Source: Hofstenia miamia (taxonomy: Eukaryota > Xenacoelomorpha > Acoela > Hofsteniidae). From it: a DNA stretch of 64,000 nucleotides. The position numbers were made by a program, and so were the translations under genes. Below, piece by piece: positions 24,507 to 38,019 of this stretch; the stretch's first letter is position 1, and each line of letters opens with the position of its first letter. The stretch spans positions 166,805 through 230,804 of the forward strand of contig CABFPE010000030.1 of the NCBI GenBank assembly GCA_900660155.1, in the 5' to 3' direction. The notes under the pieces are model-generated. The model was given only the letters and a program-made list of their open reading frames with translations. It did not search any database and was not told where the DNA came from.

Positions 24507-27438
24507 GTTCATATAATGGACAAGTGTTTTATCCAAGTTTTTAGCTAAGACTGACATTTACACTAATTCATTTTTATGTAGACGTGTAGATTATTTGTTT
24601 CGCATTTGAATGATATAAAAAGTATATAATTTTTTTTGATGTATCACCAAATAATAAATGAGTAAAAATAGTCATTCAAAGTGTTGGAAACGGGAAAATA
24701 CACAAATTTGTTACTTTTACTCCATAATAACAATGAATTACTTTTTATCAAAAATAATTTAATGTGTGGTAATGGTAGAACACATTGTAAACTACACGAG
24801 GCTTTTAAAATATTTTTATTATCTCAAACCGTTTGAGCACAGTGTTTGAAAGACTGAATTTAACATGGTAGTATACATTAATCTGGAATTGCCCAAAAGT
24901 GGTTTGGAAAAGAAACAAGTACAGTTGCACTTGTGTTGCGTAAGCTAATAATCCACAACATTCTTTACTCAATGTAGGATTGTCCTGCTCTATTAGAAAA
25001 GTGAAAATCACTAAAACGCACTCAGAATGAACAGTTGTAATAAAAAAATCGCAATTGACAGAAGAACTAATTTTCCGAAATATTTAGGAATTGTTGATTA
25101 CCTTTTAAAAGCTTTCAAACACACAAACACACTTGTCATTATGAAGAAATATATTCTTCAGTAATTTTTGCAATGTTGATGTTAATTTGGTCAATTTTAG
25201 AATTTAGGACGAAAGCTCTACGCGGTATTGGATTAGCGCATAATTGCATTTTTACGCGGATGCTTTTATTTTTCTAAATAAAACTTCAATTTCAACCATG
25301 TTAGACTAGGCCATTAACGTGGCGTTTTTATGGTTATGAAGCAATAAAACTTTCCATTCGTTCCATTTAACCAATGGCATGCAAGAATAATGCGATTTCA
25401 GTATTATTGAGGACGGGCAACAATTTACTCTTGATAATTTACAAACAACTTGTTTTAATTTGATATTGGCAGGACTTCCAATTTTGCTGTTACCAGCTAA
25501 AGAAGGTGATAACAGGAAACAATGAAAATTCGTAGATAGGCTGTGACATTGCAAGGATAAGAAGCGGAGGCATACGCTGGGTTTTTAACGGTCTTCATGC
25601 GAAAATATTGAAAAATAGGCTCTAAAATGCATTTCCCGATTTAGTATTTAAATATTTCTATAGTGTTTTTTTCCGAACCTTTTTTCACTTATCCAATCGA
25701 AATCAGCTTTGAAAACCTGATGTGCTCAATGACCCTCCTCGCGGCAGCCATTAGATAGTAGACAATAACATTGTTTTTAAACATAGTTAAGAGAAAAGCA
25801 ATGTGCTGTGAAAGAAACTATTAAAAACAACTATTAAAACGGAGCTTCAAGGTGACTTTGAAAACATGTCACTTAAGACATAAAAACAAATATAAAGATG
25901 AATAAAAGCAGTAGTAAAAATGACAACAAGCCGTCTGCTTGTATCGCTATACAAATCATGTAATGTCATAATACCCACGGCTTTGTTAATTTTTTGAAAA
26001 TTGTACCAAACGTAAAGTTGATCATCCATTCCAGAATGTGATAAAGAGCGAGAAATGCCAATATAAGGGTTATTTTTATCTGCTTTTTTAAACAGCACTT
26101 ATTTGCAGTTTGCTGTAACATCCTGCAATTATTAACAGCAATTCTGTTAGGAGCCTTGTATATTGGCCGTGCCCAATCATTACTTACAACAATAAGGTTA
26201 TGATATTTATCACATTGATACACTATTTCGATGTTAACGCTTTGGTTTGTATTCATTAGGACCAACTAAAATTCAAAGTTGATCACGCAAGGAAAATTTT
26301 ATTACCATAGTCACCGTCAGTTACTGTACTATTTTCCTGAAATATTATTTACCTCAAAAATACGTTTCTATGGATCATAGTAATGGAATTCTTAAGAGTA
26401 ATAGCAGCTCTTGGTAATAAGAGAATTTCTAAAATCATTTTCAGGTATGAAATATTGGTATATCACGCTATCATTTTGAATTTTTCTAAGTTTTCTTAAA
26501 ATTGGAATTATTCTCTAGAAACATACAATGGCCACCTTCGCATCTTCATAACTTATAGATATTGAGGATATATACATTTGCCACAGAATTATTTATTTAG
26601 TATTTTTGACAAAATGATTTTATAGAAAAAGAATATTATATTACTAATATATTCAATGTATTACATGCATTTCCAACAATAATATTAATCTATAGCTATT
26701 TTGAAATATATTTTAATACAGTAAGTGCATTTCACATGCTGCTCAAGATTATGATTTACTGTATCAAGAACTTGTGCAGTTTTCAATAACTGCTCAGGAG
26801 TTCAGGATGTTCCTCCTGAATCGGGTGTGTTCAATCAATTTTGCAAAAATCTTTGTTTAACTTAAAAATGTAGTAGTTAGCTGCCACTAACAGAGAATGT
26901 AGGTTGAAACCAGCTGTGATCGAATTTACTAAATTTGTTAAGTTAAAATTTGTTTGAGCCATGTACACATTCCGACTCGAATATTGATTCGGGCTCAGCA
27001 AAAATGTTGACTCAATAATTTTTAGCCGATCTAAAACCCCGATAAAAACGTGATTATTTCTTCTAGATTTGGAATAACTTTCAAAGACAACCGCATTTAA
27101 AACCAAGAAATTGCTGGGGAAAGTAGTGTTTATTTTTATTCTTTTATGACTGTAACCGCATCACATATAGTCCGAATATTACATAGTTACATGTGTCAAT
27201 GATATGCAACACAAATGATTTGTTTTTGGGTCAGATTTTGTATAACAGCTTCCTAAAAATGCACAATCAACTAAATTTCCTTTACACGTATTCGAGATTC
27301 TGTCTATGTTTTGAGTGAAAGATGTTGCACTTCTAAAATATATTTATTTGTATTCACTAATACATCGTACTGTAAATTTTAGTAGCCTGTTATTAATTAT
27401 TAAAGAGTGATATTTTTAGTTTATTTTATAATTTTAAA
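24507..27438. other. Intergenic DNA upstream of the YLPM1-like gene
   Basis: AT-rich. Minus-strand ORFs of 80-100 codons (25306-25554, 25847-26265, 26831-27106) show no family resemblance. A T-rich tract ending TTTTTAG at 27419 lies 20 bp before the start codon of the gene. Confidence 0.5.
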
Positions 27439-27740
27439 ATGGATGTGTGTCCGGCTTCTGCTTTGCGCAAATCATTAAATGACCTTCAAAATGGTAGGTT
27501 TTACTTGACGTTTAAATTTAGTAATATATTTTGTTTAGACCTTAAGGGTCTTCAAACAGAACGCAAGGTTTTGCAACAACAGCAAAATGAATTTACTTCA
27601 CAATACGATTCTTGGGAGAAGGATTATAACATTTGGCTTAATAATAATAGAGATCATCCTGATCAGAGTCAATTTCAACTATATCTTGACCAGCATGCCA
27701 ATTATCGTAAACAAATGATAGACATGAAGAGTGAATTAAG
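27439..27740 (+). CDS. YLPM1: YLPM1 exons 1-2 with a 45-bp intron
   Basis: Exon 1 ends ...CAAAATG at 27493 before GTAGGT; a 45-bp intron ends TTTAG at 27538. Exon 2 runs to 27740 before GTTAGC. The intron length is a multiple of three and free of stops, so an unspliced reading frame also stays open. Exon 2 carries the segment SWEKDYNIWLNN followed by QFQLYLDQHANYRKQM, matching the human block YQEWEREFQLWEEQ...YEKQWKTWQ. It is rich in Gln and aromatic residues and likely helical. Confidence 0.88.
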
Positions 27741-30700
27741 GTTAGCAGTTTAGTAAAAGCAACATCATTTCGCAATAAATTTCATTATGGGACTATAATA
27801 TCCTTGCAAAGTATAGATTTTTTGCAGTCCAAATTTTTGCATTTCACCTTGAAATATTAATGTAAGGTTAAATCCATATTGATCCGCCATTTAGTATAAA
27901 ACATAATCGTAGTGCAGGTTAACGTTGGAGGAAAAAAGTTTACAAATTTTATTATTGAAAATTAATTTTATGCTTTATTATGTCAATTATAATTATATTT
28001 GCAAGTAGAGATGTTTTAAGGATTTTATCAAACTATTGCTCTAAGCTATACAAGAATGTTGTGATCCATTTCAACTAATATTCTCCAAATATGCTATGTT
28101 GTGCTGAGAATAATTGCTTTTCGTGGGACCTTTAGCGTCGTTTGCGAAATATTATTGGCTTACAAAGAATTCTATATTAAAATCTCCGCGTTTTGTTTAT
28201 GCTACGCTGTTTGTAACAACACATTGTGATTTAGAATTCGTTTAACTGCTGCCAATTAAATGTTGCGTTTATACAAAGTCTTGATTTCAATCAAATTGGG
28301 TCTCCATAACATGATATCAGTGAAAAACATGATATGTTTTTTGATTTTCATCTAAAAAATCATTATGTGTAGTCTCTTCTTGTAGCTTGCATGTAGTTGT
28401 ATATTTTATTGTATTGCAATATTTTACCAAAAAGTGTTTTTAAAATTTTTCGACTGTGAAATAAATTGCTTACTTTTGTTCGCACTGCAAAATAAACACA
28501 GGTGTACATAAAATAATGTTGAATTATATGAAATCAATGTTGTATTTAAAAATCTTTTATGTAAATTCCAAAATTTTCTATGCTACGCCAATAAACGTAT
28601 ATGTTGCAGTCGTTGGGGTTTTTGAAATCCAGAATTTGCAGGCTACAATAAAAATTTTGTTGCTTGAATATATAAATTAAACAGAAATTTATACAGTAAA
28701 TTAAACAAAAAGTTTAAAACAAATTTTTCGTCGTAATACGTGTTTAAGTGGTGTAGTTGTTGGGAACATTAAAAATCCAACAGTTGTCAAATTTTGTTTG
28801 ATTAATATATCTTTTGCAGGAAACGCAAAACTTTTAAGTCGAGCAGTATCTAAAATTCATGAGTACCTATATTATGCATTAAAATTTCCGATTTCTGAAG
28901 ATTTTCCTATGCTCAACTTATGATTTCTGAAGATTTGAACTAGAAGGGAAAACGGTTCAATATTTTATTAACCGAGGGTGTGAGTATTATAATGTAGTCA
29001 CATTAGTTCAAAAGAAATTCAAGCAAGTAAATTATTATTCATTAACTGCAAAAATTTTAGGGACATTTTCCTGGTAATGTAAATGTTTCAAAATATGCTG
29101 AAGGAATTATCTGAAAGTGAACGAAAATTCGAATATTTTTAGATAATATTGATGTTGTTAATAATAAGTAAAAGAGGATGTAGATAATATTAAAATATGA
29201 ATAAATTAATACGTTTGAAATTTTTTGTAATCTCTTCGTAATTTAAATTAAATAGATTTTATCCAAAATACACCTAAGTATGTAATATAGTATCTTTATT
29301 AGTACCATTGTATGCTTTTAATAATAATAAATACGGTACGAAATTGAAGTGTTAGTAGTACGTTGCCATATCGCGAGCATTATCTTCATGAAATTTCATG
29401 TCATACATTCCTTACTTTGTTTGTAAAACTGTATTTCAACATTTTTCTGAAAACTTGTTTTGTTTTATTTTTTTATACTTATTATTTCATAAAATGCTCT
29501 CCACTCAGTTTTGCAAATATCTCTGCATAACATTATCGTCGTAATATAATTATTCAAATTATCTTATTTTTGAATAGCTTCTTAGCATTGCCATGTGAAT
29601 ATCTTGGTGACTGGCATGTAATGCCATACAATGTGAGGCGTGCGGGTAGGGTCCTGTATCACGCCGCTGATAAGAGCTAACCTATTATAGAGAAAAGCTG
29701 CTTTTTCCGGTTTTGAAGCCGTATACAGATTCTTTGACCCCCATTACCCTATGAATTTTTTTGTTAAAGATGATACTCACTTTTTCGTTTGAAAAAAGCC
29801 CTCAAAATGTTCCTTTGAAAATAACAGCCAATAGAATTCTGATTTGAATCTATGCATGGAAAAATAGTGTACGCTTGGAAAACACTTTCTCAATTTGCAC
29901 ACTCAATTTTAGTCAAATTTTAAAAATTCTTTTTTGTTTAAGCAACGGTGATATGCGCAAGAGAATATAAAAAAATTTGAAATCCGTTCAGTAAAAGCTA
30001 AGAATATAAGCATTTTTGATTAAATTCAATTTCCATTTGCAGTTTCTCTGCCAGATTTGATCCTATTAACTTCAGACCAGTGAAAAAAAATGCGCCGCTG
30101 AATTTTTGAAGTAACAAAATAAAAAATTGTGAGATTTTATATTATTTTAGGCTTAAGTGGCAAATTAGTAAAATGTAATAAAAATGCATCCGTGGCTAAG
30201 GTATTTGATTTTGAATTTAATCCAATATATAGTACATACAATAAACTATGTACATATATTATCAATGTCTGAAGAAGCTCAAAGTTTGAGACTTATGAGT
30301 GAAAAACACATCTAATTGATAAACACCTTCAAATGTTTGCATTTAAACTAAAAGTAATTTATATTTACAACAAATGTACATTTGTTATGTTTTCAATATA
30401 ATAAAGTATATAGTGCTATGTTTATGAAACAATGTATTTCTTGATTGTCAATTTAATACATTGTGTTGATTTCTCTTACATCTAAATAATTATAACATGC
30501 ATGTTTCCCGCAACTCCAATTTTTCTGTACCAACAAAAAATTGCACAGCAGCACTCAATTAGAGAATTACGATCATATATACAAATACATTGGAATGGGA
30601 TATTATTCAATTGAATTGCACAAGAATATGTGATGCAGTTTATTACTAAATAACGGACTTTTCATGTTGGACACAGAATTTTTTTATTAATAGCGTGTGT

Positions 30701-33700
30701 TGAATAACTATTAATATTTCTTTTTCAAAATCAGATTACAAGAATTACATCATTATTAATGTGCCCTTAGATATCTAAACTGCAGCATTGTCAGTGCGAC
30801 ATTGAGGTTAAGATTACTGTTTAAAATTTGTATTGAATAAATTGATTTTTTGAAAACAAAGAATGATTGCAGGGTCAAAAATTGTGCTACAAAAAATTGC
30901 GGGGTCGCAGGGGTGCAACCCCCGTTCACACTACTAGTTTGTAGTAAACAATGGGCGTGTTAAAATATTGCAAAAAATAAACATTTTATTGTCTTATTTT
31001 TAATATTTTATAATTCGAATTGGAAATCTGAAGAGAAACATTGCCCCCATTTCTCCCCCGGGTACGCCTCTGCTTTTCAGATCATCAACTACGTAATTAA
31101 TTAATGTGGTTTATCCGGAATTTTCAATTTCTACAATGAGTTAGTTAATAGTTATCTAGAAATGGATAGAGTTTTAACTTTAGTTTTTTATAATTTTCAT
31201 GACACGTGATAAGATGACTGCACTAATTAATTGCAAATTATTCACTTTTGTTTACAGGTCAGAAATTGAGTTGACCAGTATTGATATTTTCACCTTATTG
31301 ATATAGTTGATCTTCTCACTTTAAATTTGCATTTGTTCGCAATTAGTTCGCGGATAATAATTTGCAATTGTAAATGTTTGTTGTACATGTATGTTGCAAC
31401 AATTAAACTTTCTATACAAAAGTATTATAAGCATAAGAAAGCTTTGAAAATTATATTAATTTAGTGCAAGCTGGAAATCACTGGAAGAGAAAGAGCGAGA
31501 TATCAATAAAAAAATTGAAGATACTACCAAAAATTTGGACAACATAACGCAGAAAAAGTCTGTTCAGTCATATTCTGATGTTTCGCCTAGCCCTGGAGAT
31601 CAATTTCCTCCACCACCACCTAGTTTGTTTTTAGCTGAATATGACGGTGATGAATTTATAAAACCTGCTGAGAAACCTACAACTGAAAAGATTCCTGAGA
31701 AAACTAGTTCAAATAGTCCTCATAAAAATTTTTCCATTATGCGTGAGCCAAAGACCTTATTACGAAATGAGCCAGCAAACGTTCAAATGACCAAAACTCC
31801 ATTGCTCAGTAATCCAGTTCCTTATCGTGCTCAATTTCCTTCTGCAAATACAAAGACACCCCAGCACTTCAATTCAGAACCTTTATTGCGTACAAGAGCA
31901 GTTCGACCGCGATTCGAATCACCACAAATTGCCCCATCTAGTGCTCATATTCCACGGCCCAAAACAAATGATTATCGTCCACAAAATCGTGCTCCTCTTT
32001 TGCCAACTAATACACTTAGAAACCCACCTCCATCTTCACATCCAAGAGGTCCGCTACTTCCACAAGCAAGTCGACCCAACTTTAATTACGAGCCTAGGCC
32101 TTATCCAATGCAACCACCATTCCCGCCATATGAGCCTCCTGTCTATTTTCAACGAAATCCACCTCCTCCTGTACCTCGTTTTCCTGCTCCTGACTATTCG
32201 AAAGAATCACACCTTCATAAATCTGAGTTTGCCAAAGAAAATTCCACAAAGCCTTTGCTACCAATCCCTAGTAATAACAGACAACAGTTTACTGACAATA
32301 GTAATGAAACAGTTTCAGAAAACATTGTCGATAAAGCCTCTGAGGATATTAACGTTGCTGATCTAGATTTCGATGCCATTAAGGCAGCCCTCAAAATTCT
32401 TGGAAATAATGACAAATTCAGTAAGTACTTTATATATATATATATATATATTATATTGAAAAAATCGAAGTTGGGATGAACCAAAACAAGTAATTGAACA
32501 TAGTCACCATTGCAATCGACAACTGTGAGTAAATGAGTAATGGGAATATTAAATTGCTGCACAAGCACACCCTTCTTTTTGTAAACATTGAGTATCAAAT
32601 GTACAGTGAACGTTTCGTTTTAATTAATTTAAAAAATCTACTGGGAAAACTTGAGAGCATTGAAAAGGGGTTCTGTAGTTTTTGTAGTATTATTTCAGTA
32701 AATATTGTACTACGTATTAAATTGTTAAATAATTTATTGATTTTGAATTATTAGAATGAAATACCCGAACAAGAGCAGTCATCAAATTCTCAACCCCAGA
32801 CAGATATACCACATACATCACCGGAAAAACAACATGTCGACGATGATATTCGTATACCCGATGACCCAAATGTAGATGCCCGTCGATACAAAGAAGATTT
32901 CGAATACCGCCAATGGTATAATCGATTTGGTAAAGCTTATTATCAACAAAAGAGGTTTACTAATTTATAGTATATCCAATCATATCTTTGAATGTTTAGT
33001 GAGTCTTTTCAAGATCCTCCTCGAGATTGTAAGTTGTTTTCAATTCTGTTACAATTTTGTTGTTAATTTAGAGATTGCTGCGGGCTTTTAAAAAACCCTT
33101 TTCACATTAGGTTGTCATTTAACCAACGTTTTCAAACTTCAATTTATTCCGAGCACTTTTTATATATTTGGGGTGACCAAAAAGTAATGAGCCTTTAATT
33201 CTAACTAAATTAACTTTATTTTGTTTCTCCTGAAACTTTAGAAGTTGTAAGAAGTAATACTCATAATGTTCCATGCAATATTTCATTAAATTCTGATTAG
33301 TCTAACAGCACTTTTCAGCTTTAGATATCATTTGAAAATTATAGGCGCAACGAATACAAATTTAAGCGAGATTGAACAAATTGTCCATTTTAAAGGAGTC
33401 ATGAGTACAGAGAATTGCTGCTAACGCACGTGCTCACATTTCAAATGGCGCCCAGAAGTTTTTCCAAAATCGTGGAGTTTTCATGGTTGTCAGTCACCCT
33501 ACAGCCCAGACTTCAATTTGTGCGACAGGTGGCTGTTCAGGGAGTTGAAGAAATGCCTGAGAAGTGTGACCTACGCATCCCACATGGAAATTGAGGAAAT
33601 TATCGAAAGTGCTTTACATTCAATTCCAGAGGATCACTTTCTTAAACAAGTCCGTCATTGCCAATGATGGTGAATACGTGTGCGATACGTACTAATTTTT

Positions 33701-36700
33701 TTGTTCGTTGCACAAGCATTAATCATGATTTTAAAAATTTCGTAATTCTCAAAATACATCATATTGCACTGTAATTTTTTTCAATTTTGAGAATTAGATA
33801 ATGAAATTTTTTTCCATGTCAAAATCAGACTATACTTTAAAAAAATAGCAGATATATTTAAGAGGGTTCATCACTTTCTGGTCACCCCAATATTTTGTAT
33901 TGTTTAAAGAGTAGCAATCATTTGAAAATAGATCAGAGATGGGCATCGGGTGCACGACTTTACTCAACCCTACTTCCGGTATCGAGTAACGTCGGGTTCG
34001 GGCACAATATTTGAATTTGAGAAGGTCGGGTCCGGTACGCTCAGTGAGCAAGCTACCTCGAGTATGATATACTGAATAAAATGCAATATTTCGTATTTAT
34101 TTGCTTGCAATTTATGTACATACTTGTTTGTTGAGTATTTTGTTTTTTGCTACTCGAGTCAGGTCGGGTAAGTGAATCGATAGCTGGGATGGGTAAGGGA
34201 ATCAATAGTCGGGTTCGATTAATCAAATTGTTTGTCGAGTGGGGTGGGGTATAGTTCTTTTATTGAATACCCATCACTGAAATCGATGTTTAATTCAATG
34301 TTTTGAATTATTTGTTTAGATTATCGAAATGCTCCGTATCCACCGCGCGATCGATCATATCCTCCTCATGAACATCCTTATCCACCGCATGATCGTCCTT
34401 ATCCGCCTCATGAACGTTATCCACCTCATGAACATCATTACCCGCCCCATGAGCGTCATTATCCACCTCACGATCGAGGTTATCTACCCCACGATCGCAA
34501 TTATTCACATGATCACCCCTATCCACCACGTGATCATTATCCTCCCCATGATCGTTACCCGCCTCATGATCGCTCGCACCCAACTCGAGATTCTTATCCA
34601 CCCCACGAGCAAGATATTCCACCACGTGATCGGCAATATTCTCGCGATCAAAACAATAGACCGCGAGATTTCCCATTGGATGATAGATTCCATCCACTTG
34701 AAAGTTCTAGATATCCTAGACGTGACGATCGTTATTCAGTTAGTCCGACGCGACATGGTAGTCCATTGCCTTCAAGGTAACTTCTTTGCAATCATGATAT
34801 AGTTGTTTGCATTTAGAATATTTTCTAGTTATAAGTTTTACATTACACTTTCAATTTCAAATGTGTTTAATGTAGAAAATATAGCAATGAAACAAATTTT
34901 ATGTTTTGAAGTAGATATGCTTTCCTAAAAATTATTTCAAGTTTACTTTATCGTTTAGATACTAGTTACTTGTGAAATTATCCAAGTTTACATTTCTTTT
35001 AAAAATAATTTTCCGCTAAAACTTAATAACGATTTTATTGTCAAATATTACAATTCATTTATATTTAATTACTTTTAAAATACAAAATTTTTTAATGCAC
35101 TGAGTTCTTGAATAAAAACATGAATTGGCTCTTATTTTGCAAATTGCTTATCACTGCACTGATAAAAAGTGTTACCTACGAGGATAAGTTTACTGTGAAA
35201 AACCAATAAATACTGACTGCTCAAGGCAGCCATTCAAGGAAAACTCAACAAGTTGGACCAGATCTCACCAATGCGGTGCTGAGCAATTTGTAAAATTGGG
35301 GGAATTATTGTTTACATTTATGAGGCCAGCACATGAAAAATGTTGTATTTAAATATGACTAGCAATTTTGATTATTTTCTTAATACTTTGTTCTTTAAAA
35401 TCCATTAAGTAATTAGGGAGTTATTAAAGATTTTTAGATTTTATGATTACATTACATCTGCTTCACCCACTTATTAGACAGTTAAAAATAAATTATTTCA
35501 GCATTGTACAGTGTTTGTAAATAATATAATGGTTGCTATTTTTAGTCGGGATTATCTTCCAGATTATCACGACCGTTATGAAAAAGGCTTTGACCGAAAT
35601 TATCCACCACGACATTACGATTCATTTGAAAGAAGACGTTCACCTGAATATAGATCGAGAGACCCTCCGCCTGATTGGGATCCACATCGAATTTATCCGG
35701 ATGACAGGCATATTTCGCATCGTAGATCACCTCCTGATAATTACCGATCAAGTAGATCACCTCCACAAAATTTCTATCGAAGTAGATCTCCACCTCATGA
35801 CTACCACTATTCCAAATCACCTCCTCGACGTTATCGTTCCAGGTCACCACGAAGTACAGAATATTTTTACAATCAAGGGCTATCTCCCCCTCGCACACGA
35901 TCGCCACATCACAGTCGATCACCATTTCATGGACGTTCTCCACCACATCGTAGTCATTCGCCACATGTTCGTGGACATCTTCGTCGGAGTCGAAGTCCTC
36001 CAATACGAGACCGTTCGCCTTATCTTCGCGGCATATCACCAAATGGACGGCCTTATCCACCCAAAAACAGGTCTCCTCCTCGTAGTTATCGTCATCAAAA
36101 TTCTCCCCCTGGTCATAGAAGTAGATCTCCAGGAACTGGAAAAATACTGCCTCAAATTCCACTTAGTCGGAGAGATCCATTGACAAGGTAATTTACAGAG
36201 CTACCTGTTCTGAATTTATAATTTTGTTAAAGATTATAAACTAAACGAAATTGCATGTTTTTGTAGTGTTTTTGGTTGGTGTAGGAAGCATATTAAATTG
36301 ATTCAAACCGAATTATTTTCCAGAATAGAAATATGCGTTTTAATGATTAATAAAATCAATATTTTCGAATTTAAGGCAAATGCGATATATAAGTTTGAGT
36401 TTTTATAGTATACGTATTTAACCTTGTTAATAAGTCTATTTAATCCAATTTCGAATTTCTGTTCAACTTTTGCATTAAATATGACGGCAGTGCTTTCTAC
36501 TCATAAATTTAAAGCATTTTCTGACATTAATTTATTTTTAAAAAGTTCATGAATGTTATCATGCTTTTTCCTTGAAATATATTTTCATAAAGGTAGTAGA
36601 AGCAGAATCTTTCAACCTATATTTCTTTCACTTTAGAGTTGTTTTGTCATTATTTCAAAATATTTCTTTTGTGGTTTGTGTAGTTTCTTATACATGTAGT

Positions 36701-37959
36701 TTTGCCTTTTCTTAAAATTCTAACGATGTTCTATAAGTGGTCCTCCAGCGAAGCCGCAAATAACTTCAGTTTCTTTGGAAACACTGCTTGAGAAGCCTGG
36801 TCGTAGTATACGTCCTGAAAAGCTTGTAATGTTCATTCGTGGGCCACCAGGTAGTGGAAAATCCTTCCTCGCAAAGATGATAAAGGTAAAATTTTGAGGG
36901 TGTTTTAATGACATTAGGATCTAAATTAGGAACGAGAGCTCGAATTCACAAATCAACCACCAAGAATCCTCAGTCTTGATGACTATTTTATGAACGAAGA
37001 AGAAAAACTCGAAAAGGATCAAGATGGCAAAACCATTAAGAAAAAGGTTATTTGAAATAGTCATTGATTCAATAGTTTAGCGACAATTCATGTTTAAATA
37101 TCTAAATTTTAATATTTTAAATTACTCGCTAGAGGATCGCAAACTGTTTGTAAATATGCTTGCTTAAATACACCATGTACGCAACGAAACATGTGAGATA
37201 TTATTTATAAATATTTTAGGTTATGAATTATGTTTATGAAAGTGAAATGGAAGATGCTTACCGTAAAAGCATGTTAAAGACCGTTAGGAAAACTGTGGAT
37301 GACGGCTATTTTAATTTGATCATTGTTGATGCGCCGAACGATCGTTACAAATTCTTCAGGGAGATGGCTGATTACTCTACTGCAAATGGATTTCAGGTCA
37401 TCATCATTTTCTGAATTCTTACTGATGTTGATTGCCTTTTTAAAAGAGAATTATCATTAATTTCTGTTCCTTAGGCCACGATTAGACTAGCGATTGTTCG
37501 AAGTTGNNNNNNNNNNNNNNNNNNNNNGGGAGATGGCTGATTACTCTACTGCAAATGGATTTCAGGTCATCATCATTTTCTGAATTCTTACTGATGTTGA
37601 TTGCCTTTTTAAAAGAGAATTATCATTAATTTCTGTTCCTTAGGCCACGATTAGACTAGCGATTGTTCGAAGTTGATCTATCACATTTGAAAGAATTGCA
37701 CGTCTAACCACCCAAGGTAATTAACAATGTGATAATCACAAGGAATCGAACGCGACGATTTCTTCGTGATCGTCACATCCCTAATTATCTCGGGTGGTTA
37801 GACGTGCGATTCAATCAAAATGTTTTAGATCACTTTTGAACCAATCACTAGTCTAACCGTGGCCTTATATAAATACATTTTTCAAACAGTCATTTTTAAC
37901 GGTTTAGACATTTTGTATCAATTATTCCACCAACGCAATGTTTCGCATTCTTTCGTGTT

Positions 37960-38019
<60 letters not shown>

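Noticed and set aside
25306-27106. Three minus-strand ORFs of 80-100 codons upstream of YLPM1
   Set aside because: No motif, no linked splice signals that give a coherent protein, and composition expected from AT-rich DNA.
29578-29690. GC-richer patch with a short open frame in intron 2
   Set aside because: Stops on both sides and no recognisable domain; probably an unidentified transposon scrap.
32470-32600. Minus-strand peptide with a THLLTVVDCNG-like segment, faintly like a Harbinger DDE domain
   Set aside because: Too short and diverged to support; lies in YLPM1 intron 3 with no termini.
34308-34802. Minus- and plus-strand ORFs over YLPM1 exon 6
   Set aside because: By-products of the PPH(D/E)R minisatellite; they cross the exon's splice sites and have repetitive, unconserved composition.
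35542-36162. Long antisense and alternate-frame ORFs over YLPM1 exon 7
   Set aside because: They mirror the Arg/Ser/Pro repeat coding sequence; such biased composition keeps other frames open by chance.
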